Source of the DNA: Campylorhamphus procurvoides
Lineage: Eukaryota; Chordata; Aves; Passeriformes; Dendrocolaptidae
Length of the DNA: 64,000 nucleotides
Direction of reading: 5' to 3'
Assembly (NCBI GenBank): GCA_013396655.1
Contig: WBMV01007323.1
Coordinates: 744,001-808,000, forward strand
Shown here: one piece after another, positions 1-13,900 of the stretch
Position numbering within the stretch: position 1 is the stretch's first letter
Layout of the letters: each line of letters begins with the position of its first letter
The notes under the pieces: generated by a model
What the model saw: only the letters and a program-made list of their open reading frames with translations
Databases searched by the model: none
Told to the model about the DNA's origin: nothing
Position numbers and translations under genes: made by a program

Positions 1-3000
1 CTGTCAAGGCAGGGTCCACATGGACACCTTCCCTCAGTTAAATGCTTTGACAAAGTGCAGAACACCTATGGTGAATAGAGAATTAGTCTTGCATTTGAGT
101 AATTCTGCTCAGAGTCTGTGTGAGCTTGGAAAGCCAATAAGTATCTCCACTTTGGCACTACATCTATAACATATAGATGTTAACTTAAGTTCTATAGCCT
201 GGAAATTAAGATAAGTCCTTTCAAGACAGTAATGTTTTCACCTGAAAGAATGAGGAAAAAAAATAATTTAAGTAATGCAGATAGACACTATGAATAAATA
301 AGACCTTTCCACGAAAAAAATTAAACAAACCGCACAAAACTGCCCCTTATGACCTGAAAGTAGTTTAGATACTCGACAAAGATTTATCTTTCCATTAAGA
401 ACTCTATTTAAAAATATTTATAGTTTAAAAGACATTGAAGGCTAATGAGGACTGAACAGCAGCAACATGAGATTTCGTTTCACAAAATGTTGTGGCTTCT
501 ATTTTTTCTTTAAAAAATGGATAGAAAAAATATTAGAACTGTAGCCATTTTAAGTACACCTAAAAGCTAAAATGAGGAGATGAGGGGAGACATTATATAT
601 ATATATGTTCACTGCTGAGTTGTGGACAATTTTTATCTATTTCTATGCAAGGTAAAAAAAATAAAATACAACTTGTTAATTAAAGGGTGAATTTAAGAGC
701 AATTTTCAGTAGTGATGCACATGTTTGGACGCTGGATGACATTTCTCCTGGTTTTATTTTAGAATTGTTGATGTGCTCTCATTTTCATTTTCCAAATTAT
801 TTTACAAAGTAAGACCTTCTGAGTTCTTTAGCAATGCAGACAGATGAAACTGATAATAACCTTACAAAAAAAAATGTAAGGAGTAGTCCACTGTGATATA
901 GAATAATTAATCATAATGCATCTATTGCAAACTTGTTTAAAGATCATTTCAATAAATTAATAATTACAGTATGTGAGAGTTTCTTTTTTGCTATTTTTAT
1001 GTAAGCAAGCTGGCTTACAGCTGAATTGTCTGCCTCAAAAGGAGTGCTTTTCACTATTCAGAAGCACACCACAGAATAGTTTGTCATGAATTTACTAGAT
1101 ATATCCATCTCTAAGTAATTGAATCCCCTGGTGTTCAAAGCCTTCACAGAAGCAATGCTCTTCCTGAATCAAATTGAAACTAAAATAAGAGGCTATCTTG
1201 CAACTTTTGGAAGGGGTAGAGAAATTTTAAGACAGCTTGAATGTGTTTTATTGGGGTTTCTGAAATATTTTGAAGTGGATTTTCTAACACATCCAAGAAT
1301 AAGTTATTTTTATGTGATCAAGAAGTTGCATTGTCAAAACAAATTTCAGAAGTCCTATAACTATATTTTCCCACTTAAAACACCACAGCAGTCAATGTGG
1401 TAGTGCAGCAGAAAAGCATTAATTACAGTTCGTGCTTTCACAGCTCTGGAGTCCCTAGAGGTCAAATTCTGTAAATTAGAATACCTTATTAAGTGTCACA
1501 GCCATAATAGGTTAGTTTATTTTGGAAGATATTGTACCCATGACAAATTATGAAACTGAACATTTCCCCTCTTTTACATCTCTTGCATAGAAAAAGGATT
1601 ATGGAGGCAAATTAGATGTATAAACTTTCAAAATTTCTCTCTTCCTTTCCTCATGTATGTGGAGAGGGTCAGCTATATGTTGAATACAACTCTTATTACT
1701 TTTAGTAGGATACCAAAACATTAGTTCTTGCCACAACAAAGATTTATAAATAACTAGATTAGCAAGTATTTAATACTCATCAGGATCACCTGTCAGAAAA
1801 AAAAAATGTTGTTGTTACTCCCATGTCTTCATATGTTGTGTGTATGTGTGTGAAATAGAAAGTGACTGACAAGATAATGTTCAGAAATTATGCAATCACT
1901 GATGGACAGGTGGTTTGTGTTTTCATACTCTTAAAAATATTCTGTGTGTTTGTCTATTGATCAACTTTCTTCTTTCTGTACTTACCTTCACCAGCTCCCT
2001 CTCTTACTTAGCAAGACACTGGTCTCAGTATAGTTTGTTGACATGGAAAATCAATTGGATCTTATGAAGACCCAGGCTTTTAAAATTTGTGTATGTTGGT
2101 CTACATACACCCAAGCTGTAGAAAATGGAACAGAAATTATGATGGTTTTGCCATTTCATTGGGGGAAAAGGCATAAATGAAGCAAACTTTCAGCTTAAAT
2201 CTTCACAGTGTGCTAGACTGAGAATGTCAGAGTTCTTCACTTTCCTGAAAGGCCCAAAGCGAACAGCATGAATTCCAGGAAGGGGCTCGATCATCCAGGA
2301 GCAGGGTTAATATTTGATGGGATGAGCAGCAAGACTATGCTAAGGATCCATAACAAGAGCTACTAGTCAGTGACTGTGTTTATATGCTGTACATAACTTT
2401 ACCATAAGGCAAAAGGTTTTCTACCAAGACTTTGTGATTCTGGAATTTGATTATGCTTTCCTCCCCAAAACATGGATTACAGCATTTTCTATATTAAAAA
2501 ATTAGTTTATTAATACATGTCATATACATATATACACACTATATGTGCATATATGTGCACAGCATATAATATTTGCATGATGAACAGAAAAAAATATTTT
2601 ATTTCCAGCCCTCTTGGATATATTTTGAAAAATGCAATCAGTAGATTTAGAAGTCAGTTTTAATGTAAGAATGATAAACTTAGACATCTTTCTCAGAATG
2701 TAATATTTTCTAGAAATAGGTTTTATCCAAGAGCATAGATCCATTTAGCATGAGAACCACAAGCTCAGTAAAGACTTCTATTTTTTTCTTTATCTGTCCT
2801 TTTTGGTGATAAAAATAACAGTGATCCTTACATTTCTCTCCATCATATAAATATATGCATTTATCTTGATGATTTATATAATTTCTCTTCTCCTGCACCA
2901 TTCTCTTTATGTTCAATACTGGATTTTACTGCTCTCTTGGGGGGAAAAGTGCTCCTATAGTTAAGGCAGAGAACTGAGAATCAAGTTTAATCAAACTTAC

Positions 3001-6000
3001 AACTTCAGCGTTGTCAATTTGTCTCAGTTTCCAATTACAATAAAAGAGAGCTGCATGTTTTTAGTTATGAAGAAACTCACATCAAAAGCAATTCGATAGG
3101 GCAAAATGAAAACCTTTGTAGGACATATTTGAACTTCAGCCAGACTGACACACCCCGAAATATCCACATGCTGTGAAGCAGTTCAGATTCAAAAGCCACA
3201 ATACTGACATTCAGCTCCACATCATAGCAAGACATGAAGTTATTTGAAATAAAGTCGACTTCCTTAAGTGCCTTAGTCAAAAAGTCTAGTCAGGTCACCA
3301 AGGAAACTTTCATGGTTTTCTTTATTTCAAACCAATCTGCAATTCTGTCTTCCCTCTGATCATAGGAAACAACTATTCTTAGACCTAAGCGATCATTCTT
3401 TGTTACACAGAAAAACTTCACTTAGGGCACAGTGTAATAGACTAGGCATAACCCATGAAAAATGGTACTTAAGGCCAACAAGACAACAGAATTTACAGCT
3501 GTTAAGTGCTCTACAGCGGAACTAATTCTTGCAGAATCTGACCCTTTCTTAATCTGTTTTGAGAAACAGTGTAGAAGTGTTTTCTTTCATGTTTAACCAA
3601 GCCACAATCAGGGACATTGGTAAACTAATGCCACTTGCGTCCGCTAGGGGTGTCCTTTGAGTTTCAGGGAAAAGGTTAGGCAAGATTGACTATTACTTGT
3701 CATAGAGGTTACTGGAATCATCTTTTTACTTTATGTTTCACTTCCTCCCTAGTCTTTTTTTCTGTCTGCTTGAATAGCATATCATATATCATTACACAAT
3801 TGGAATGCTTAAAATCTTAATTAAAATTAATTACTATTGTCTGATTCTACTGCACAAATATTTAAGTTATCATTTTCTTGTGTTTGCCTATGTCAAAATG
3901 AACGTTGACATCTGCATCTTGACTCTGTTCTCACCTTCTCACTTTGTCAAAAGTAAATGAAATACATACATGACTAAATATGACAGTGCTGTATTGATAT
4001 TTACTCATACAAATTTCTTCCCCAGGGTTTCTACTTCTCATTTCTTGATTGTATTAACACCTTCATCCTGAACTGGTTTACATTTATTTTCTTAAATGCA
4101 TTTTCATCCTTCTTCAGTCTCTCTTGCAGTACTGTATCAACATCTTAACACTCTGTATACTTTATTGGCAACTAAACATCTTGAATTGCTAAACAAATCT
4201 AGATCTAGCCATATCAAATTAAAGGTATCATTAACCCACAATGGACACCCTTTCTCTACAATCACTGCCTACTTCTAAAATACCCTGTCAGTTCAAACCT
4301 TCAAAAACGTTCCTTTCTGATCCTAGTAGAGGTCATTTTACACCATAAAATATAAAATTAATTTACTTTATTTTTCCCCTATTTTTTTGGTTTTCTTTTT
4401 CATTCCTTGGCAGCAACAACCACAAGTACAATAACAAGTAACACTGCGTTTCAATTTCTTCTTAAATTCATACTTTTTGACATTCCAAAAACATAGTCTG
4501 TGATGCCCACAAATATAATTGCTGATATAGCAGCAGACCACTAAAACACTTTTGCTTACCCTCTCTTCAAACTAATGGCAAAACAGCAGTTGACTGCAAT
4601 AACAAACCTGATACTGTTAACACAGTGGAAAATATTTATCACTGTATAAGGCCTTTGGAGACAATCCTTATAGATATGATATGCTTAGTTCAGAAGAATT
4701 TCTGTTTGGTATTGATAAGTTGAGGATTCAGTTTTATTAACAATATACCAGAACATTGGAGTTCATCATATTAATAATCACTGACATGCTGGTATATTTC
4801 AGGAGCCAAAGCCTATGTCTGGAAAATGTGTTAAACATTTAGAAACAATTCTTCCTGCATTGCTTTCTGTAAATAAATCCTACCAAAGTGTAATTTTTTG
4901 TATACTTTTCATTCTCCTTGTCTACATATTTGTTTAGCGTTGTCATGTACTGCTAAACAGCTGCCACATTTGATTTTGGACACATTTCTGTTTCAGTGAT
5001 AAGTGAAAAGATTTCTGGATGTATATTTCAATCACCACTATTAAAAAAGACCTTGGAACTGAGTGCTTGCTTGAGCATTGGAAACTCGTCATTTTGTGTT
5101 TGATAGGATTCTTACTCTGAGATGTGAAACTTGATAGTGATTTTAAAGCCATCACTATAATAAACAGAGTTAATTTGTAATGTCTTTCATTTAAGATACT
5201 TTTTATAGGATCTGCTTAGGGACACCTTGCAGCTACCCCATTGTTATATTGAGAAATGGCACTCTCTTGTGCAATGCTTGTGCTTCACAATAAGGTCATG
5301 TATTTGCCTTGTTCACAGTTAGAAAAAAATGTCATTTTCCTAACTTATACAGTAGTCCTGCAAAACAGACCTACTAGTATGCACATTGAAAAAGAAAATA
5401 TATGTAAAAGCAAATGTGAAAATGTGTAGTGCCTCTAAGTAAATTATATATATATATATCACAGCTGCACTAATATTCCAACATAAAACCACTGGATATT
5501 TAGTTATTCAGCACTTCTTTTATTTTAGGTGCCTTTGTCACTGTGAGTCTCCACTAACTAAGAAATAGGATACTAAAGAAGAGGCTTAAGTCAAAGTGTA
5601 TCTGAAATAGCATGTAAAAGAGATGGACTAGCAGTTCTAAAGGCTCTCAGATACATCATATCTGTTTTGATTTTTTTAATGGTGTGATCTCTTTATAACC
5701 TTTATACTTCACTGCTAGTATGATATATTTTTATACAGGGAATTATTAATAGTACTATTTCAATATATTTGAATGCATGATTCAGCAACATTTCAACACT
5801 GAAGTTAAAATATGAATATAAAATTCCCTTTCAGTCTTGAAAGCTAGCCCTCCTCCCCCCGCCTCCTTTTTTTTTAAATAATATACTATTTCAATTAGCA
5901 CTACAGCAGGGAAAGTGGGGAAGGAGAGGGACAGCATAGCAGGTTTATTTTGATAATATTCTAGCTCATGTGGAAGAAGATTGCATTACATGGAGTTTGA

Positions 6001-7433
6001 TCCCCAGATAAAAGAATGCTCAAAAAAACAGAATCAGAGGCCAATTATGAACTTCCAACCTTCAATCCAAAATGAAGGATTGTGACTGTTTATTTAAGAT
6101 GAAATTTTTTTAGTAAATGGAGGACAGTTAGGGGAGTGATGCCCATTTAACTAATTGATCTGATTGAAAGCTGAGGCCTCTCATAAAAGGAAAAAGAAAA
6201 GACATCACTTTGGAAATTCATGTCATTTCCCCTTGTGATCATCCTAATTAGCTTCTGATAAAAAATGAGAAGGGAAGTGGGAAGTAGAAGGGAAATATGT
6301 GAGAAATTAAGAAGTTAAGATAGTTGGAATGTGTCAGATATTTGAATCCAAGGTTTCCCTGCTTTTTATTTCATCTAAGTGCAATGAAGTATAATGGAAC
6401 AACAAATACTTTGGAGTTCCCCTACAATGACTGAGTCTTGGTGACTGATTTTTATAAACAATTATTTGAAGCTTATTTACAGAAGCTTATTCTATCACTC
6501 ATTCTATGAATGAATGTATGTAGATAGCCACTGTTGGAAAAAAATCCAGAATTGTAACATGGCTTAATTATTGATTTTAATTGTTTGGGGTTTGTGAAAA
6601 TATTCATTTATAAGTGTGGTGGCTAAGTTTTATATGAATTACTAATTATTTCAAAACTCTGGCAAATGCAAAGCGTGCACATACACACCAGCTTCATTAG
6701 ATCAGAGATATGACTGGTGATGGTTAGACAAGCAGCATTTTATTCAGTTTTATTAATTAAATAGGAGGACTGACAAAAATTACTCACAGATCTTTACTAC
6801 TTATAAATTTGTAAATTCCCTCTATCTGAAACCTAAGACTGTGGTAAGAGAAGCAAGTCAAAGCAGTGTTTCTTTTTCATGAATTGGTTGATATAGCTAT
6901 TACAAATATAAAACAGAAAACAAGAGCACAAAGAGTTTTAGAAACTAGTATAGATCATTTGTACATATGCTCTTAGTAAAATGCAATTACTAGAGTTATA
7001 AACACTCCCCCTCAGCTGTTTCTTTCAAACTATATGGCTGCAATTTATATCTAATTTTTGCATGGATATACTGAACATCCCCTACACTTTTGAGTCACAG
7101 GTATGAATACAGATAGTTTCTCAATGCAGAAACCTTCAAAAACATTGCAGACTTTCAAAGCAACAACCACAGTGCATCTGATGTCCACTCTGTCTTAACT
7201 CCAGCTAGAAGTATGCATTTTTTTCACAATTTAAGTGAAAAATCTCCTATGTTTACTTTAATCCCTTAGTCTCTTTTATAGGATTCAGTTTTTTTATTAC
7301 ACAGTTTCTCAGGGGGATTAAAATCAGAAAAAGAAATCAACAAAAACAAAGGCATTGTTTCTTCTGCCCACTGTACACTAATTAGTATTAAAATTGTTAA
7401 TCTGCATCTAGAGAAGAAACTATGCAACTTTGT

Positions 7434-7497
7434 GAACAAGAAAGAATTGAAAACATCTTACTTAGGAACAAGAAGGAATTGAAAATGTATTATTCAG
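7434..7497. repeat. Two-copy tandem duplication, 32-bp unit
   Basis: Two adjacent 32-bp units both begin GAACAAGAA and match at about 26 of 32 positions (7434-7465 and 7466-7497). The differences are scattered, so the duplication is not very recent. It does not belong to any repeat family I recognise. Confidence 0.7.
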
Positions 7498-7906
7498 GCC
7501 TAAGTATGAGATCTGGTTTTCAGAAAGTTGAGCGTTTTCAAAGTGTGAATTTAACTATAGTATTTGCAAGTTCTTAGAGTGTGTGGGAAGCCTATACTAA
7601 TTATATAAGGTATGGGCACAAGCAGAGAAGTCTATCTGGGGCAGTTTTTCCATCCTGGAAAATAATAGAATTATCTTGATTTATTGTTTTGTTCAATGAG
7701 GGATATGACGCATTTGCACAAGAGCTAATAAGATAACTGAAGTGCAACATTCAATGGCACATTAGGTGTTAAGCACAAGCATTTTAATCCTTCAATGCCT
7801 TTAAAAAAATTTAATTGTTACATGCTAACTAATGTGTCTGCTTATTCATTTCCCCTATAAATTCATGTAGTTAAAATCTAGAACTGATGCAACTTTAGCT
7901 CAAATG

Positions 7907-7930
7907 TCAGAGACATGTCCATGTCTCTGA
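7907..7930. repeat. Perfect inverted repeat, 11-bp arms
   Basis: The arm TCAGAGACATG (7907-7917) is followed by the two bases TC and then its exact reverse complement (7920-7930). The centre is too short for a microRNA precursor. It could be a chance palindrome or a cruciform-prone site. Confidence 0.75.
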
Positions 7931-10900
7931 AATAAAACACCATCTTGCAAAAGTGTGTATGCTAGAGAAACAAACCCTTGTAGAAAAAAGACTGATGAAG
8001 TCTAATAGCTATTTTTTTTGCAATGACAGTAAAAATACCTTTTTTATACGATCTGAAGCTTTTCATTAAAGTGAAACAAGACCACAGAAAAGAACACAAA
8101 TCATCAAGGTGGCCTAATTTTTGTACTTTTGCATGAACTTCAAGTGCTTAACTTCACACTTCAAATGTTAATTCAAAAACTGTGTGGGTGTTACTTAGGA
8201 CTATATTTATACCTATAAAAATAAAGCAAATACAATACACTTTGCACTGCATATAAATTCTACTTTATAAACTGTCAGTACATAATTGATGATGCATTCA
8301 GTAGATTGGTTCTTTTTTCTGAATCTGTAAAGGAACTGCTTTAGAAAGTTTCTATATTCCTTTCAGGAACATAAATTGCTCAAAATGTACATAAGTGCAT
8401 TTTGAGAGTAAAAAAAAAAATTGGATAAAACAGAACAATTTTCAGTGAGTGACTCCATACTGAATAAAAGTCTTTCATTCAGGAGTTTAAAATCAGAATT
8501 AGAGCAAAAGATAAATAGAGACACAATATTTTCAGCTGGTAAGGGCAAGGGTAGTAACTGTTTTGCTTGTACAAAATAATAGGTTATTTAAATTCCAGAT
8601 TCAGTCATATATCTCTATCACTTATTTTCACTTTCAAATACTGTTGCTAATAAAGCAGTTGTCTAAATCTATAGTTCAGTTATATTGAAATAATCGAAAG
8701 ATCAAAGTTTTAAATTTTTTCATACAGTGGAAAATTATTATTTATAAGTCAGGATATTTAATTATATCTGGATTATACACGCAATCGCAATCTGAAAGTC
8801 TGTGTACTTTGTCCCAAAGCTTAGTGAAAAAAATTTTACTAATTTATTGCAATATATAGTTGGGAATAAAAGAGAGGTTGTTAAAGTTGGTACTTAGGGG
8901 CAGTTAGCTTCTATATAATGCTCTAAACAAACTAGTATGGGTCCATATCTCTGTTTTCCAACTTCCTCTTCCTAAAGTGGATTTCAAGACTGAGGCAGCA
9001 GTCAAGTCTTAAACTCTTGATAGTTTTCTATTTTTAAATGGTAGATAAATCTTAACTGAATATTTTATTGTTTTCATGTCCGCTTCCTACAAGCGTTAGC
9101 TCAGGAAGTGATAAAGCTAGTGCAATTATATGCGGCTTTTTCAGTGACCAACGCCAAGTGATTTCCTGGCTAGTTATAGACAATGGATAAGGAAGTAAGA
9201 CTCGTGACCAGGAAATTTTAATTATTTTTATAGTTTTTTCTTAAAGCTAACGGGCCTAAAACAATGGATACAATAAATTACCTTTCAGTTCATAATTGTG
9301 ATGACAATAGTGATGGACAAGCATTTAAAAGCTTGAAAGTACCCTTTTTAACTCAAAATGTCTTGTCTGATATTGATACTTCTGGTCTCAATTAGTTTTC
9401 ATCATTCTTGCTTACACAAAAACTTCAATATTTTGTTCAGAGTACACCAGTTTGTTTGAATGCCATACAAAATTCACCACACAGTAATATGCAGAGTGAT
9501 ATACATAAACATCTATATGCCCTACAAAACCAACTTTCATAATCAATTACTAATTTTCAAGCAAAACTTGTTGTTGTTTTCATTCTTGAAGACAAACATT
9601 CATTTCCTCCTTCACTTCAGCTTGAAGCCTTTGAATAACATCCTCATCAAAACTCAAGAAAGCTCTCATTTATTTCAACAGGGTTTGTTGACAGTGGGAC
9701 CAGAATATCAGCCAAAGTCTCTTAAGCTTCAAATGATATTTTAGCTACTTCTTTTCAGTACAGAATTGAGGCAAACAGACCTGGGAGACAGTTATGAAAA
9801 TATTTCTAATTATTTGTGTACAGACACATCACAATTTAGTAGTTAGGATTTCATTTAATGCAATTTTAAAGAAAGAGAAAACTTTATAATAACATAAGAA
9901 CTAACCTTTCATATAAGGCAATGAAAATACTGCACTGGTTAGAATGGCAAGAGGAATCCAGTGGAATTTCTTCTGTAAAAATGTAAGGTATAGGAAGAAC
10001 TGGTAAAATTTCAAGTCTGAATCCCACAGGACTTAAAGAATAAATTAAAACTGAGAATAGACAGCAAAACAGCCATGCAGTAAAATAAAGACAAAGAAAC
10101 TCTATTTCCTTTATATGAGATAAAAGGATGAAAATTTAGGAACTGTCAAGCTCCCTTGTCTCAGTTTCCCTAGGAAAGGTTTTTGTAACATTGAATGAAT
10201 CTTGTTGTTTGAAAAATACTTTGAAGTATTTTTGGTGGATCATTCTGTTGAAATGTAAAATGTGTATCTTTTGGACAGATGTGTTATCTGCAAAACCAAA
10301 TTAATTTTTTTTTTTTTGAGTACACTAGTCTGGGGTTTTGTTTGTATAATATTGTGTTCTATCTAACTAGGATGGTTTTGCTGTCAGATGACTGACTGTC
10401 TCTGTTATAGTTTTTGAAGATCTGATGGAGAAGAAAATGGCAAAAATATTATGCCATCCCTTCAGTAGTTGTAATTTTCTCAGTGTTAAACCTTGCAAAA
10501 TTAAAAAAAGAAGAAAACCCATCATTTTTGTCACAGAGAACTCAGGCCTGTGATCAAGATGTGTTTTCTTTGTTTTTTTTTCCTTTCAGACATCCTCAGA
10601 TGTCTACCTTTGCAGCTGTTTGTTTGAACTGTTACATTTGAAACTTGACACATGTCTGTAAACTTAAATAAATTCTTTTTTCCTAGAGAAAATAGATTTT
10701 ATATGTATTATAGATAGGCACACAATATATTAGTTTTATTGAAACTTCAATGTGTATGGTTCTGGTTGTTGACACTCCAAAGAAATGGAGACATTTGAAA
10801 CAGCAATGTATGTCTAGAATTTTTTATGGATAGCATATTAATTAAATATGCTCTAAGAGAAATAAAGGGCAAGGGATGGCTCAAGAAGACTGTGAGGCAA

Positions 10901-13900
10901 ACTTTGAGGACTGGGATACAATAAGGACTTTATAGAAAACTAGGACTCTACAGCAGTAAAAGAGACTACTCAGTCTTACTTTCCCAATAGTGGACAAGAA
11001 GTTTAAATTAAAATGAATATGAAGTCACAGAAAGGAATTTCCTACATGCAAGCAGAAATATAACAAATAGTACCATAAGCCCTAGAATCATGGAAGACTG
11101 ATGTCTTGTGTTTGAATTATACTAGTACCTGATATAGCACAAGCTTCATTTGATGCTTACTCCATATTTCCATCAACATTCCAGGTGATGTTTAAACTCT
11201 GTAGTATTTAATTAAATTTGAGCTAATCACAAAGCAAATCAAGGTGGTCTGTCTTTCACTTTCCTTTTTTTTTATTTTGACTATAATTTCTGTGAAATAA
11301 ATATTTGAAGAAACTCTGCCTCTGTTAAAGTGGTCCATTTGGCCAGTAGATCTTAACACTGTCATACAGAAGTCGGAGTTGACAGACAGAGAAAGACAAG
11401 GAAAAAAACTGTGATCTCATTTCCTCCAGAGAACAGACCAGAAATGACAAAAGCTTCTATAAACACTAATTCTGCTTTCCTGGACATAAAGAAACATTCA
11501 GATCAAAATCTAGGTGCGGCTTATGACTGGATTAAATTTCTTTTGAATCAGTCTCCTCATTTGAAATATTTTTTTGGAAGAAAAATTACTATGAGAAAAC
11601 CTGTGCGGTAATTCCCATGGCCAAGTTTCCCAGGGGTTAAAGTTGCTGCAATCTTGAGTAAAACATTTAAGTGTTCAGCACTGCTGTCAGCACTATATAT
11701 CAATTAAAGGTCCAACTGGTGTCAGTTGCACTTGTTTATTTCTTATATTATATTTATCTTTTCCTGGATTTCAAGTGCCTTCTGATCAGCTTTCTTATCC
11801 TTTGAAAACATCTGTACATAATTGTTTCAAATGAACAGAAACTGACTGCAATATCTATTCAGCTGTCAGACAATCAAGGTCATACAAGGTGCAAAAATGC
11901 TTATCTATATGAGAACAGGCTGAAATCACCCCTTACATAACCCCAGTGACTCCAATTACAACTTTGTTTTCTGTGGGGAAAGTAGTTGGAACTTGCAGTG
12001 TGTTTTTCAAAGTCCTCATTTCCAAGACCGTTGGCCATTGTGCAGACAGGAATGCATGATTTAGAAGAGACCACAAGAGAGATGTGATTCCTTAGATTGG
12101 AGGTTCATGCATTTTACATGAGGTTTGGTACTTTGCTATGGTGGTCCAAAGACTGGATCCAGTTGTATCCATCAACCTTACTGTAAATTGTATAATCAAT
12201 TCTGAGAACCCAAATCAGAACCAGAGACTCAACCCTTCACCCTCCCCCTTCCCCTTACCAAAGGTATACAGACTAATTCCTGTTTAGATCTGAGTTCTGC
12301 TCAGATATACCATGTCACATATAGTGTAAACATTGCAATATTTGATGGCTTCTAACTTCTTAATAATATTTAGCTTCCAAGTGGATTGTAGCATCTAAAT
12401 TGAGTGGGTGTGTTATAAAATTGTTCTTGAAGCAAATACCTCTGTTTTCTCTCCATTTTTTTTAATATAAACAGAATTATAGACCAATAAAGATCAATAT
12501 ACATACTAGACACCAGGCAAATCCACATTATGGGACATATGCATTCTGAGATGTCTCTGCAATACTAAATCCTCAGCTGTCAATACTGTAGGAGGATCCT
12601 ATATCTCCCTTGAGAGGACGTTGAAAATTTTCTTCAGAAGCAATACAGATACACAGGGCAACATGTACTAAATTTAAGAGGTACTCAGAACCTGATTAGG
12701 GCATGAACCTGAAAGCTGGAGCTGCTATTTACCATGTCACATGAACTTTAAAAAGCTTGATTTAGATTCAGCTGACTTGTTAAAACAAATAGAAATTTCT
12801 TTTACTAGTGGTAGAAAATTAGAAATGAAGAGTGTTTGGAGTCAAGACTCAAAAAGCAGAAAGGAAAAAGGCATGAAAGAGATTAGTTCAGATTGCATTA
12901 GTTTACATTTTAAATGTGTTTAAAATGAAAGCATCAGTTAAAGGTTTGAATATTTCCTTAAGTATTAGCTAATATGAAAATTTGAAGTTTGATTGTCATA
13001 CATGTACAATAAAAAGGGAAGTTTTATCACAAAATTAATCTACTTAGATGTGTTCACATCTATAGCCATTTCATCATGCATAAGTGCTTGTGAAAAATCT
13101 GTACAGACAAATCTAGCCAAAACAGAGGAATACATCAAAAATTTAAAAAAGCTCTTCACATAATGTGATAGAAATTAAATTGTGAATTTTTACATCACAC
13201 AAATGAAGAGTACAAATCATGAATTTTTTTCCCTCCCTTGTGCTTTTACTGGTGACCTCTTCTATCTTAAATAATCTTGATTACCCTATCTATAGAACAG
13301 GAGTACAAGAGTTCAGACATAATTAGAGGGTAGTAGAATTGTGCCTGCCAGAAAAGTACATTAGAAAAAATCTTAAACTAAAACAGTGACAAAATCTAAC
13401 CACAAGATACAAATATCTATGAATAATAACATGAAATCTTAACTCACTTTAGGTCTTCCAACTGACTTGCATGGCCTTAAGACACCAAAAAATAAAATAT
13501 GCCTTACGTACCGAAAAGATAACCCAACTTTTTTCAGCTTTATTGAAGTGTGAGAGTTTAGAAACTCATACATGGTTTAAAAAAGTTGTCCTGGAACAAT
13601 TTAGAAGAGCTTTTTCTGTCCTGGGAGTCTTTCAAATTCTCTTCACCCTTGTAAATTCAGACACCTATTATCAAATTTCTCACACAAAATGGTTGTTCTC
13701 AGACATTGAATCCATTTTATATAAGACTTCCTGGTTGTTTAAACAGTTTTGCAATTGCAGATTTGATCCAGAGACCCCTGAACTACTCCTATTGAGCTTA
13801 TTTTTTCAACTCCTCAGTTATTTGCCAACTTCCTTAATTTACTACTTATACACACAGCTTACACTGCTTTTTAACCTCACTCAATGCTATTAACATGAGG

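Noticed and set aside
13471..13893. 140-codon open frame on the plus strand
   Set aside because: No recognisable domain, no promoter or splice context, and a length expected about once by chance in this amount of AT-rich DNA.
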